Shown: one piece after another, positions 56,418 to 64,000 of the stretch | How the letters are laid out: each line of letters opens with the position of its first letter | Numbering within the stretch: the first letter of the stretch is position 1 | Source: Acinetobacter sp. ANC 4169 | Lineage (GTDB): Bacteria; Pseudomonadota; Gammaproteobacteria; Pseudomonadales; Moraxellaceae | Assembly (NCBI RefSeq): GCF_002135355.1 | Contig: NZ_NEGE01000009.1 | Coordinates: forward strand, 92,153 to 156,152 | DNA length: 64,000 bases | Direction: 5' to 3' | Position numbers and translations under genes: made by a program | The notes under the pieces: model-generated | Told to the model about the DNA's origin: nothing | Databases searched by the model: none | Seen by the model: the letters and a program-made list of their open reading frames with translations, nothing else

Positions 56418-57293
56418 ATGAAAAATAATTTTGTAAAAACTGGGCTTTATTTTTTGGGGTTTGTGGCAGTTCATTCTGTTGCAACGACCTGTTATGCCGG
56501 TGAAACCATTTATCAGTTAAAAGATTCGAATGGTACAACCTTACTCACCAATAAGAAAAATCGTTATAACCATCTTAAAGTCGAAAAAAAAACCTACTAC
56601 CCAGACAGTAATATCCATAGCTATAGTAACTGGGGTTCATCTGAAGCTTCGGTACTTCCGAGTTATAGTCGCAATAAAAATGTCTTTGATCCCCTGATTA
56701 AACAGGCTGCTTCTCAACATGGAATATCTGAAGGCCTGATTAAAGCCGTAATGCATACCGAATCTGGTTTTAATGTCAATGCTCGCTCGCCTGTGGGTGC
56801 CCAGGGACTGATGCAGCTCATGCCTGCGACTGCACGACGCTTTAATGTTTCAAATGCTTTTGACCCGCAACAAAACATTATGGGTGGAGCAAAATACCTG
56901 GCTTGGCTGATGAAACGCTTTAACGGTAACACCTCGCTGGTATTAGCCAGTTATAATGCCGGTGAAGGCAATGTCACCAAATATGGCGGCATTCCTCCAT
57001 TTAAAGAAACACAAGATTATGTCAGACGTGTGAGCAGCCGTTATAGTAATTTATACGCCAATGGGATTGGTGGAAGTTCCAGCTCCTCAAATTCATCCTC
57101 AGATTCCGGAAAAATTGTTGCGCAATCTGAGCATTACCCATCTGCTTCATCCACTTCTACCCCGAGCCCGCAACATAGCTATCAGCGCCAGATTATTGTA
57201 GCGTCCGATGGCCGTTTTACCGATGCCCCTATGGGTTCTTATGCCACGGCACATGCCACCGCTTCAGCGAAAATTTCAATTGCTGACAATTAA
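56418..57293 (+). CDS. Lytic transglycosylase (SLT/LysM-free type) with DUF4124-like N-terminus
   Basis: About 291 aa from ATG at 56418; the frame also opens at 56367. A signal peptide (ending CYAGE) precedes a short domain like DUF4124 (TIYQLKDSNGTTLLTNK) and a linker. The SLT domain (about 85-210) has the catalytic Glu in AVMHTESGFN (about 114), ARSPVGAQGLMQLMPATA and ASYNAGEGNV. The tail is Ser-rich. It acts on peptidoglycan in the periplasm. Confidence 0.9.
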   Translation: MKNNFVKTGLYFLGFVAVHSVATTCYAGETIYQLKDSNGTTLLTNKKNRYNHLKVEKKTYYPDSNIHSYSNWGSSEASVLPSYSRNKNVFDPLIKQAASQHGISEGLIKAVMHTESGFNVNARSPVGAQGLMQLMPATARRFNVSNAFDPQQNIMGGAKYLAWLMKRFNGNTSLVLASYNAGEGNVTKYGGIPPFKETQDYVRRVSSRYSNLYANGIGGSSSSSNSSSDSGKIVAQSEHYPSASSTSTPSPQHSYQRQIIVASDGRFTDAPMGSYATAHATASAKISIADN

Positions 57294-57427
57294 ATTGTTT
57301 ATAAACTGCATCATTATAGAGTTTTATTAATTTTTTCTTGAATTTTTAACACTTACACCTCATATTTACTAAGACGATTTTTGATTTATAAATCAGATCA
57401 TTTTTTTATTATAAGAGGATTTTCTCA

Positions 57428-58333
57428 ATGATGCGGATTGGTTTGTTCTTGCTTACCAACCTCGCGGTACTGGTTGTAGCTGGCATTATCTTGTCACTCT
57501 TCGGTGTCGGTAGTTATCATGGTGCTGGTGGCCTAAATCTAGGCAACCTAATGGTCATCTGTTTTGTCTTTGGTATGGTGGGCTCACTGATTTCTCTATT
57601 CATGTCTAAATGGATGGCGAAAAAAACCACTGGCACAGAATTAATTGACCCGAATGCGCCTCGTAACCAAGCAGAAGTCTGGTTATTACAAGAAGTTGCA
57701 CAATTGTCGCAACGCGCTGGTATTAACATGCCAGAAGTGGGTATTTTCCCTTCTTATCAGTCCAATGCTTTTGCTACAGGCTGGAACAAAAACGACGCCT
57801 TGGTTGCCGTTTCTACCGGTTTGCTGGAACGCATGAACAAAGACGAACTTCGTGCGGTACTTGCGCATGAAATTGGTCACGTTGCCAATGGCGATATGGT
57901 GACTCTTGCCTTGATTCAAGGTGTCGTCAATGCCTTCGTCATGTTCTTTGCACGTGTCGTTGGTGACTTTATTGACCGTAACGTGTTTGGTCGTGAAGAC
58001 GGCGAAGCACCGGGCCTGGCTTACTTTGGTATTACCATCGTACTGGATATTGTATTTGGTATTTTGGCATCTTCTATCGTTATGTGGTTCTCACGTCAGC
58101 GCGAATATCGTGCCGATGAAGCCGGAGCACGTTTAGCCGGCAAGCAAGCGATGATTTCTGCATTATTGCGTTTACAGGCAGAATCAGAATTACCTGATCA
58201 AATGCCGAAAGAAATGAAAGCCTTTGCAATTGCAGAAGGTAAAGAACAAGGTTTTAGCTTGGCTGCTTTGTTCCAGACCCACCCTACCATTGAACAACGT
58301 GTGGCTGCATTACACCAGTTAAATTGTCCATAA
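57428..58333 (+). CDS. htpX: Protease HtpX
   Basis: 301 aa. Two N-terminal membrane helices (about 4-26 and 35-55), then the M48 zinc-protease domain with HEIGH in [20 protein letters not shown] (about 147) and the third ligand Glu in [13 protein letters not shown]. Two more helices follow the motif. The C-terminus reads [17 protein letters not shown]. It degrades damaged membrane proteins together with FtsH. AGAGG precedes the start; a second ATG follows immediately. Confidence 0.97.
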   Translation: MMRIGLFLLTNLAVLVVAGIILSLFGVGSYHGAGGLNLGNLMVICFVFGMVGSLISLFMSKWMAKKTTGTELIDPNAPRNQAEVWLLQEVAQLSQRAGINMPEVGIFPSYQSNAFATGWNKNDALVAVSTGLLERMNKDELRAVLAHEIGHVANGDMVTLALIQGVVNAFVMFFARVVGDFIDRNVFGREDGEAPGLAYFGITIVLDIVFGILASSIVMWFSRQREYRADEAGARLAGKQAMISALLRLQAESELPDQMPKEMKAFAIAEGKEQGFSLAALFQTHPTIEQRVAALHQLNCP

Positions 58334-58368
58334 TCTGTTTAAACTTAATCTGTTGAGATAAATGGAAT

Positions 58369-58397
58369 AAAAAAGCCTCCGTCATGGAGGCTTTTTT
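58369..58397 (+). terminator. Rho-independent terminator of htpX
   Basis: AAAAAAGCCTCC, 5-nt loop, GGAGGCTTTTTT: a 12-bp perfect stem. Confidence 0.93.
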
Positions 58398-58504
58398 TTA
58401 TGACTAAATTCGATACAACAGAATGTCATTGCAATCAATTACGCACGCTACTCATATGCACAATATAGACAGCAAAATCATCGATTACTTGATCTTGCAA
58501 GGCG

Positions 58505-59107
58505 TTAAATATTCAATGTTTGCCACCATTGCCATAACCAGCTTAATCCCAACCACATGGCAATGGCCAATAAAACGATAAAAACAACACCCAACAGATC
58601 AGGAAGATGCAGCCAGATCCAGGCCACAACAGGATTCCGCCAAAAAGCAGAAGATTGCTGCTTGTGCTCCAGACGTTCATGCAAAAAGGGATGCGTGACA
58701 TGCGACTCGCTGCGAATGTGATATTCCTCACGTATATGATCATGTACGATTGCCAGGGCCTTACGGCTAGGGCGAATAAACACATCAAATACAGTTCCCA
58801 GCACTGGAATAAAACCGACCACAGCATCCATCATGGCCAATTTCACCACCGGAGCCAGCTTGCTTTGTGGCACGCCAATTTGCTTGGCCTTATAGATGGC
58901 ATAGCAAGTCAGTACAAATCCGGCAACATCTCCAGCCACTGGAATGGTACTTAAGGCAGCATCCGCCCCGACACCCTGCTTGGTAAATGGAATTCGAACC
59001 ACCGAATCCATCATATTGGCAAACTTGGCTAAATCCCGTTCCAAACGTATGACTTCTTGCTGGCTGAGTTTTTTTGGTTGTTCGGACATCGCCTGTTCCC
59101 CAGACAT
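58505..59107 (-). CDS. DUF4112 domain membrane protein
   Basis: 200 aa; ATG at 59089 is a possible shorter start with GGGGA upstream. Residues about 20-130 match DUF4112: LAKFANMMDSVVRIPFTKQG, VGADAALSTIPVAGDVAGFV, KLAMMDAVVGFIPVLGTVFD and VFIRPSRKALAIVHDH. Two or three hydrophobic segments lie in this part and one more at the C-terminus (LLGVVFIVLLAIAMWLGLSW). The function is unknown. It is monocistronic. Confidence 0.85.
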   Translation of the reverse strand: MSGEQAMSEQPKKLSQQEVIRLERDLAKFANMMDSVVRIPFTKQGVGADAALSTIPVAGDVAGFVLTCYAIYKAKQIGVPQSKLAPVVKLAMMDAVVGFIPVLGTVFDVFIRPSRKALAIVHDHIREEYHIRSESHVTHPFLHERLEHKQQSSAFWRNPVVAWIWLHLPDLLGVVFIVLLAIAMWLGLSWLWQWWQTLNI

Positions 59108-59276
59108 AATTCTTCTAAATAATTGAGATTACATCATATCTGAGCAACTTGATGTGTATTGATGTAATGAGCAAGTGAGAGTGAACCGCAATCATCAATC
59201 CATTACATCCTGAATTGGCGAAGACCTTAACATGGACCTCTGAGCGACTTCCTTAACTTAGATAGCACAGGCAAAA

Positions 59277-59316
59277 TCATTCAATATTCCTCTTTTGCTA
59301 AAGGAATATTGAATGA
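59277..59316. terminator. Probable terminator hairpin after the RND gene
   Basis: TCATTCAATATTCCT and AGGAATATTGAATGA form a 15-bp perfect stem with a 10-nt loop, 17 bp past the stop of the RND gene. Only a short T run follows on the minus strand. Confidence 0.6.
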
Positions 59317-59332
59317 ATGCCAATGCATCAGA

Positions 59333-62300
59333 TTATGCCTGTGGTTTGGCTTTAAACAGTGTGCGAATCAGCACATACATAAAGGGAATAAAAATCAGCA
59401 CCAGACAAGTCGCAAAGATCACACCGCCTAAAACACTCACCCCGATTTCCTGACGGCTGGCTGCACCAGCACCAAAGGCAAATACCAAGGGAATCACCCC
59501 TGCACCAAAAGCCAGTGAAGTCATCAGAATCGGGCGTAAACGCAGACTTGCCCCTTCCAGAGCAGCCTCAATTACACTACGGCCTTGTTGCTCTGCAAGT
59601 GCGGCAAACTCGACAATTAAAATGGCATTTTTACAGGACAAGCCAATCGTGGTGAGCAAGGCTATCTGGAAATAAATGTCGTTTGGAAAACCGACAAAAT
59701 AACTGAACAGGATATTACCGCCAATGCCCAAAGGAATGGCACTGAGTACCGCTGTCGGGATAGACCAGCTTTCATACAGGGCTGCTAAACACAGGAAAAT
59801 AAATCCGATTGAGAGCACATACAGCAATAAAGCCTGATTACTCGAGCGTTTTTCCTCATAGGATAAACCGCTCCATGCCACGTCTATACCCGGGTGCTGT
59901 GCAACCAGCTGCTCAACATCACCCATTGCCACGCCCGAACTGATATCTTTGGCGGTATCCGCTTCCATTTGCAATGCGGTATAACCCATATAACGATTCA
60001 CCACATCTGGCCCACCACTCCAGCCGACAGTGGCAAAATTGCTAAATGACACCATCTGATTTAAATCATTGCGCACATACCAGTATTGCAGGTCTTCAGG
60101 TTTAGAACGAAATTCGGCATCGCCCTGCATCATCACCCTTTTAATCCGGCCACGATCGATAAAATCATTGATATAGCTGCCGCCCCATGCACTCGCCAAG
60201 GTACTGTTTATGGCCGCTTGTGACAGGCCATTGGCCATCGCCAGTTTCTGGTCAATATTCACTTTTAAGCCTGCTTTATCAGGATTTGAACGCTTATCCA
60301 GATTTTCAAAACTGCTGTATTGTTTTGCCTGCTGCTGCAATTGCTTAAACTGGCTATCCAGATAGGCACGACCTTGACCATTAATGTCACGAATCCAGAA
60401 ATCCAGCCCGTCAGTTTGACCTAAACCACTGACCGAAGCGGGCATGGTCACATTAATTTGTGCATTCGGATTGTTTTTAAAATGCTTTAAGGCGCGTTCC
60501 CGAATGGCTTGGGCTGAATTTTCTTTTCCAGAACGCTCATCCCAAGGTTTTAAGGCAATAAAACCCTGACCCAGATTTTGTCCTGTGCCTGAAAAATTAC
60601 GCCCATAGCGAATCATTACCAGATTTACATTCTGTTTTTCATTTTCCAGAAAATACTGTCTGATTTGCTCACCAATTTCGGAACTTTTCGACATCGGTGC
60701 ACCATCCACCAGTTTAAACTGCACATTTAAAACGCCCTGATCTTCACTCGGAATAAAACTGGTCGGTAAAGCCCGATAAAACAAGGCAAACACACTGATC
60801 AGCGCAGCAAACAGCACCAGACAAATGGCTTTATGCTGCAGGGTTAAAGTGGATAATTGAAGATAGCGCTGCTTTAAGCCATCCAGGTTCTGGTTAAACC
60901 AGACTGCCCATCGGGCAGGCTGTGGATTGGGCTTTAAAATCAAGGCACATAAAGCTGGCGTTAACACCAGTGCTACAGCCAGAGATAAAGCCATGGCAGC
61001 GACCAAGGTAATCGAAAACTGGCGGTAAATCACACCTGTTGAACCGCCAAAAAAAGCCATGGGAATAAACACGGCGGTCAGTACCAGCGTAATCCCGACC
61101 AATGCCCCACTAATTTCCTGCATGGATTCAATCGATGCCTGCTGAGCCGTTAAATTTTTCTCATGCATCAGCCGCTCAATATTCTCCACCACCACAATGG
61201 CATCATCCACCAGCAGCCCAATCGCCAAAACCAGGGCAAACAGAGTCAGCGTATTGATACTCAAGCCAAGTACATACAAGATTGCCATCGTACCCAGCAA
61301 TACCACAGGTACGGTAACCGCAGGAATCAGGGTCGCGCGCCAGTTTTGCAGAAACAGAAACATCACTGCAATCACCAGCAACACGGCTTCCACCAGGGTT
61401 TTCACCACCTCCTTGATGGATTCTTTTACAAAGGGCGTATTATCACGTGGATAAACCAGCTTATAGCCTTCAGGAAGCTGCTTCGAAATCTGATCCACTT
61501 CAGCCTGAATTAGTGCTGAAGTCGCTAAGGCATTGGCACCCGAAGCCAGCGAAATGCCCATCCCGGCAGAAGGAAAACCGTTGATAGTATTCATGGATTG
61601 ATAATTTTCTGCCCCCAGTTCAACCCGGGCGACATCTTTTAAATAGATAAAACTGCCATCACGTGCAGATTTGACAATGATATTTTCAAATTCCGGCACG
61701 GTTTTTAAACGTGAACCAGAAGTGACCTTGGCATTTAAATACTGATCTTTAACGGTTGGCAAGTCCCCCACCGCACCTGCTGCGACTTGGGTATTTTGTG
61801 CTTCGACAGCCGCACGGATATCACTTGGCATTAAATTGTATTGTTTTAATTTTAATGGATTTAACCAGATGCGCATGGCATATTGCGAACCAAAAACATC
61901 GACTTCACCAATTCCGTCTATACGCGCCAGATCTTCTTCCAGATGGGTCTGCATATAGTCGGACAAGGCAATGCTGTCACTTTTACCCGTAGCATCGTAC
62001 AGGCCAATGACCATGTGCGTATCACCCAGTGACTTGAATACATTCACTCCCTGACGCTGTACTTCATCCGGTAAACGATTCAGCACCCCATTAATCGCAT
62101 TTTGCACCTGAACTTGTGCCGTATCTGGATCGGTGCCATTTTCAAAACTGATGTTAATGCGGCTGCGCCCGGAGGAGTCACTGCTGGAACTAAAATAAAG
62201 CAGATGATCAATGCCTTTAATTTGCTGTTCCAGTACCTGGGTAACACTTTCTTCCACAGTTTCCGCCGAAGCACCGTTATAGCTGGCACTTACACTAATG

Positions 62301-62428
62301 CGTGGCGGGGCAATATCCGGAAAGCGCTCTACCGGTAAATTCAGCGTCGCAAAAACACCAAAAGCCATCAAGATAATGGCTAAAACACCTGCAAAAATCG
62401 GTCGATGAATAAAAAATCTAGACAGCAT
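59333..62428 (-). CDS. RND efflux permease, HAE1 (AcrB/MexB-like) family, without partner genes
   Basis: A 1031-aa intact permease. The N-terminus is MLSRFFIHRPIFAGVLAIIL and the porter loop carries PRISVSASYNGASAETVEES. TM4 has the proton-relay Asp pair in LAIGLLVDDAIVVVENIERL (about 404-410), and the C-terminal half has SCKNAILIVEFAA, whose Lys is in the position of AcrB Lys940. It should export drugs or hydrophobic compounds as a trimer with a membrane-fusion protein and an outer-membrane channel. Neither adjoins it: upstream is a 549-bp non-coding stretch with a repeat, downstream a DUF4112 gene. It resembles MexF/AdeB-type pumps, but the substrate is unknown. Confidence 0.93.
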   Translation of the reverse strand: MLSRFFIHRPIFAGVLAIILMAFGVFATLNLPVERFPDIAPPRISVSASYNGASAETVEESVTQVLEQQIKGIDHLLYFSSSSDSSGRSRINISFENGTDPDTAQVQVQNAINGVLNRLPDEVQRQGVNVFKSLGDTHMVIGLYDATGKSDSIALSDYMQTHLEEDLARIDGIGEVDVFGSQYAMRIWLNPLKLKQYNLMPSDIRAAVEAQNTQVAAGAVGDLPTVKDQYLNAKVTSGSRLKTVPEFENIIVKSARDGSFIYLKDVARVELGAENYQSMNTINGFPSAGMGISLASGANALATSALIQAEVDQISKQLPEGYKLVYPRDNTPFVKESIKEVVKTLVEAVLLVIAVMFLFLQNWRATLIPAVTVPVVLLGTMAILYVLGLSINTLTLFALVLAIGLLVDDAIVVVENIERLMHEKNLTAQQASIESMQEISGALVGITLVLTAVFIPMAFFGGSTGVIYRQFSITLVAAMALSLAVALVLTPALCALILKPNPQPARWAVWFNQNLDGLKQRYLQLSTLTLQHKAICLVLFAALISVFALFYRALPTSFIPSEDQGVLNVQFKLVDGAPMSKSSEIGEQIRQYFLENEKQNVNLVMIRYGRNFSGTGQNLGQGFIALKPWDERSGKENSAQAIRERALKHFKNNPNAQINVTMPASVSGLGQTDGLDFWIRDINGQGRAYLDSQFKQLQQQAKQYSSFENLDKRSNPDKAGLKVNIDQKLAMANGLSQAAINSTLASAWGGSYINDFIDRGRIKRVMMQGDAEFRSKPEDLQYWYVRNDLNQMVSFSNFATVGWSGGPDVVNRYMGYTALQMEADTAKDISSGVAMGDVEQLVAQHPGIDVAWSGLSYEEKRSSNQALLLYVLSIGFIFLCLAALYESWSIPTAVLSAIPLGIGGNILFSYFVGFPNDIYFQIALLTTIGLSCKNAILIVEFAALAEQQGRSVIEAALEGASLRLRPILMTSLAFGAGVIPLVFAFGAGAASRQEIGVSVLGGVIFATCLVLIFIPFMYVLIRTLFKAKPQA

Positions 62429-62660
62429 ATGTCCTGGTCACTTAAATGGCGAGGTATAAAAAATTCAACTCAATCATTGAATACTTAAAATGATTTATTT
62501 GATATTGATAATCAATGACAGAAGTATAAAAGCCAAACATATTTAACAGAAAAATGAGACTTTGCCTTAAATAAGGAGAAAATATGAAGGGAATTTTTTT
62601 ATTAAATCGTCACCCCTTGTAAAGCTTGGCTGATGGTGCATATTTTTAAGGTTTTTATTT
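62429..62660. promoter_or_regulatory. RND gene upstream region
   Basis: About 230 bp of AT-rich DNA up to the repeat at 62661. TTGATATTGATAATCAATGA near 62500 contains a partial palindrome (TTGATA/ATCAA). No coding remnant of a membrane-fusion protein is recognisable. Confidence 0.4.
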
Positions 62661-62932
62661 ATAGGGTCTGTTGACAATTCGTCTATGTTTGCGACGACGA
62701 GTATTTTTTAGAGGATACTAGGCATGAACTACAAAATTTAGTCATTCTAAATGCGTAGTTCATAACGACGTAGCGTCAAAAAATACTCTAGTCCCGAAGG
62801 GTTGTGGCTAAAATTATCTCAAACTGCGTCATGAAATTTAAAAATGGAACCACCATTCTTTGCATTTCATTCCTTGTTTGCTCAATTTTAGCCTACAACG
62901 CAAGCCATTTATGAAATGTCAACAGACCCTAT
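62661..62932. repeat. Dispersed repeat with terminal inverted repeats, family 1, copy B (272 bp)
   Basis: The 16-bp ends are perfect inverted repeats: ATAGGGTCTGTTGACA at left and its complement at right. The body matches 9077-9400 in order and orientation. It contains a small palindromic core (ATTTAGTCATTCTAAAT) and has no coding capacity. Copy B is shorter and its ends are better preserved than those of copy A. It lies between the divergent RND and dgkA genes. Confidence 0.82.
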
Positions 62933-62977
62933 TTTAATTTAATTTTTTGATTAATTCTGGATTAAGCAAAATCGAAT

Positions 62978-63385
62978 ATGATGACCCAAATTAGTCAATG
63001 TTTGAGTGCAATGAACTCTTATTCTCCTTTTAAAGGCAAAACAGGTGTTAAGCGTGTATTCAATGCCACCCAGTATTCACTTGCTGGTTTTAAGGCAGCA
63101 TTTAGCAATGAAGCCGCTTTTCGTCAGATCGTATTCATTAATACCATTTTAATTCCAGTCAGTTTTTTTCTTGAGGTCACTGCAGTTGAACAAGCCCTCA
63201 TGGTTGCTGTCTGTTTGCTGGCTCTAATTGTGGAGTTATTCAATTCAGCCATTGAAGCCGTGATCGACCGTATTTCATTAGAAAAACATCCGCTTTCAAA
63301 GAATGCCAAGGACATGGGTAGTGCAGCGCAGTTTGTTTCCCTCAGCATGATCTTTTTTGTTTGGCTGATTATTTTGATTCACTAG
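62978..63385 (+). CDS. dgkA: Diacylglycerol kinase DgkA
   Basis: 135 aa with three membrane helices. Starts at 62978, 62981 or 63011 (MNSYSPFKGKTG) are all possible. Family signatures are RVFNATQYSLAGFKAAFSNE, the active-site segment ELFNSAIEAVIDRIS, with both conserved Glu residues, and NAKDMGSAAQFVSL. It phosphorylates diacylglycerol to phosphatidate in the inner membrane, recycling lipid left from periplasmic glucan or lipid modification. Its terminator is interrupted by the 307-bp repeat. Confidence 0.95.
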   Translation: MMTQISQCLSAMNSYSPFKGKTGVKRVFNATQYSLAGFKAAFSNEAAFRQIVFINTILIPVSFFLEVTAVEQALMVAVCLLALIVELFNSAIEAVIDRISLEKHPLSKNAKDMGSAAQFVSLSMIFFVWLIILIH

Positions 63386-63414
63386 TTATTTTATGTCCAG
63401 AATCTTGACGATTT

Positions 63415-63758
63415 AAAAAGCATCTTCACAGTTAATGCTGATCAGTTAAGGAGTTTCGAAATAGACTCTTTAGCTTTTTAGCAGTTCACGACGGAGTCTT
63501 ACCTTTTTAAATCAAATTCTTGCAGCTCATTTGTTACTTTGGTTTCGCCCAAAGTAACCAAAGGCATATGTCATCCGCAAAACTCGTCAGCCACTATCAA
63601 CTAGCAAATTTATCGCAGAAACAATCATTTTTTAATGTAGTCCTGCCTCAAACAGTTGCGGATGACTTTTCCATATATCAACTACAGTCATGAATTTAAA
63701 AAAGAAAATGCCAGTCAATTTCTTAACTGACTGGCATTAATCTTAACAGGTGCTTTTT
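63415..63758 (+). terminator. dgkA terminator hairpin split by the 307-bp repeat
   Basis: The left arm AAAAAGCATCT (63415-63425) pairs with the right arm AGGTGCTTTTT (63748-63758, one T-G wobble), with more Ts after it. The repeat lies between them. Without the element and one flanking duplicate the hairpin has a 4-nt loop, 30 bp past the dgkA stop. Confidence 0.78.
63433..63739 (-). repeat. 307-bp terminator-targeting repeat, copy B
   Basis: The same element as 33264-33570, in reverse orientation and of equal length. Only about a dozen base differences are seen by eye, several of them near one end. The flanks are ATCTTCACAGT (63422-63432) and ATCTTAACAGG (63740-63750), 9 of 11 identical. 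In element orientation the left end forms AATGCCAGTCA-loop-TGACTGGCATT followed by a T run, a terminator-like hairpin of its own (degraded in copy A). Confidence 0.88.
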
Positions 63759-63785
63759 TTCATCTATTACCCAGAATTTTAAAGC

Positions 63786-64000
63786 CTTAGATTAGCATTT
63801 GAAGTGCAACACCATGTTGTTGGCATAATACCTGACTCGGACTTTTAAATCCGAGTCTTTTTCTTGGACGTTGATTTAAACGTTGAGTGATTTCTGCAAT
63901 ATATTCATCTGTATAGTCATTTAAGTCACTTCCTTTTCGAATATATTGTCTGATTAAACCATTGGTATTTTCATTTGTTCCCCTCTGCCAAGCACTATAA
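63786..64000 (-). mobile_element. IS30-family element, second copy (cut by window end)
   Basis: All 215 bp match the 12926-13140 segment of the complete copy without a difference. It begins 46 bp beyond the right end of the 307-bp repeat. The remainder lies outside the window. Confidence 0.93.
63787..64000 (-). CDS. IS30-family transposase, C-terminal part (cut by window end)
   Basis: The last 70 codons of the same transposase as at 12927-13874, ending ...GVALQMLI and TAA. The visible part contains the segment just after the DDE glutamate (LIRQYIRKGSDLNDYTDEYI). The residues are identical to the complete copy. Confidence 0.93.
   Translation of the reverse strand, partial: YSAWQRGTNENTNGLIRQYIRKGSDLNDYTDEYIAEITQRLNQRPRKRLGFKSPSQVLCQQHGVALQMLI

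Overview
The window is about 64 kb of chromosome from a low-GC gammaproteobacterium. Protein sequences and gene sets (DcaP-like porin, Acinetobacter-type GyrA, lptM-lysA-dapF, etfBA, maeB with a PTA domain) point to the genus Acinetobacter. GyrA carries a large extra segment that I do not remember from A. baumannii GyrA, so a non-baumannii species is likely, but I cannot name it. Most of the window is core metabolism and housekeeping. There is no prophage, CRISPR array or large genomic island.

Layout. 1-10 kb: a cut TetR regulator with a perfect palindromic operator, a hotdog thioesterase, a patatin-like lipoprotein, a DcaP-like porin, a frameshifted nitroreductase, a Bcr/CflA drug exporter and a FUSC-type membrane protein. 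10-17 kb: a PepSY/flavoreductase fusion, an IS30-family element, a dicarboxylate/amino-acid symporter and a stand-alone HsdR_N-like nuclease gene. 17-30 kb: gyrA, etfBA, a LysE exporter with a divergent Lrp regulator, xerC, the lptM-lysA-dapF operon and a CycA-like permease. 30-44 kb: radA, a Tim44-like protein, a Sel1 protein, a C39-like protein without its cysteine, an SAH riboswitch ahead of ahcY and metF, rsmE, a PAS/GGDEF/EAL protein, maeB and cca. 44-53 kb: epmA-pdxB, a glutarate catabolism block (CoA transferase, MFS transporter, gcdH, divergent LysR), tRNA-Ser(TGA) and greB. 53-64 kb: two lytic transglycosylases, an SCP2 protein, ttcA, a DnaA-box cluster, htpX, a DUF4112 protein, an RND pump permease without partners, dgkA and the start of a second, identical IS30 copy.

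Working together. ahcY and metF recycle S-adenosylhomocysteine and supply methyl-THF behind one SAH-sensing leader. lysA and dapF finish lysine/DAP synthesis next to lptM, which acts in LPS-transport assembly. gcdH, the CoA transferase, the MFS transporter and the LysR regulator form a glutarate unit fed by lysine breakdown, with EtfAB as the likely electron acceptor of GcdH.

Most notable signal. A 307-bp non-coding repeat occurs twice in opposite orientation (33264-33570 and 63433-63739). Each copy has imperfect terminal inverted repeats and is flanked by an 11-bp near-perfect direct repeat. In both cases that 11-bp target covers the tetraloop of a rho-independent terminator hairpin, so the two halves of the terminator now sit on either side of the element. 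This looks like a non-autonomous mobile element that targets the tips of terminator hairpins. A second repeat family with different termini is present at 9077-9400 and 62661-62932.
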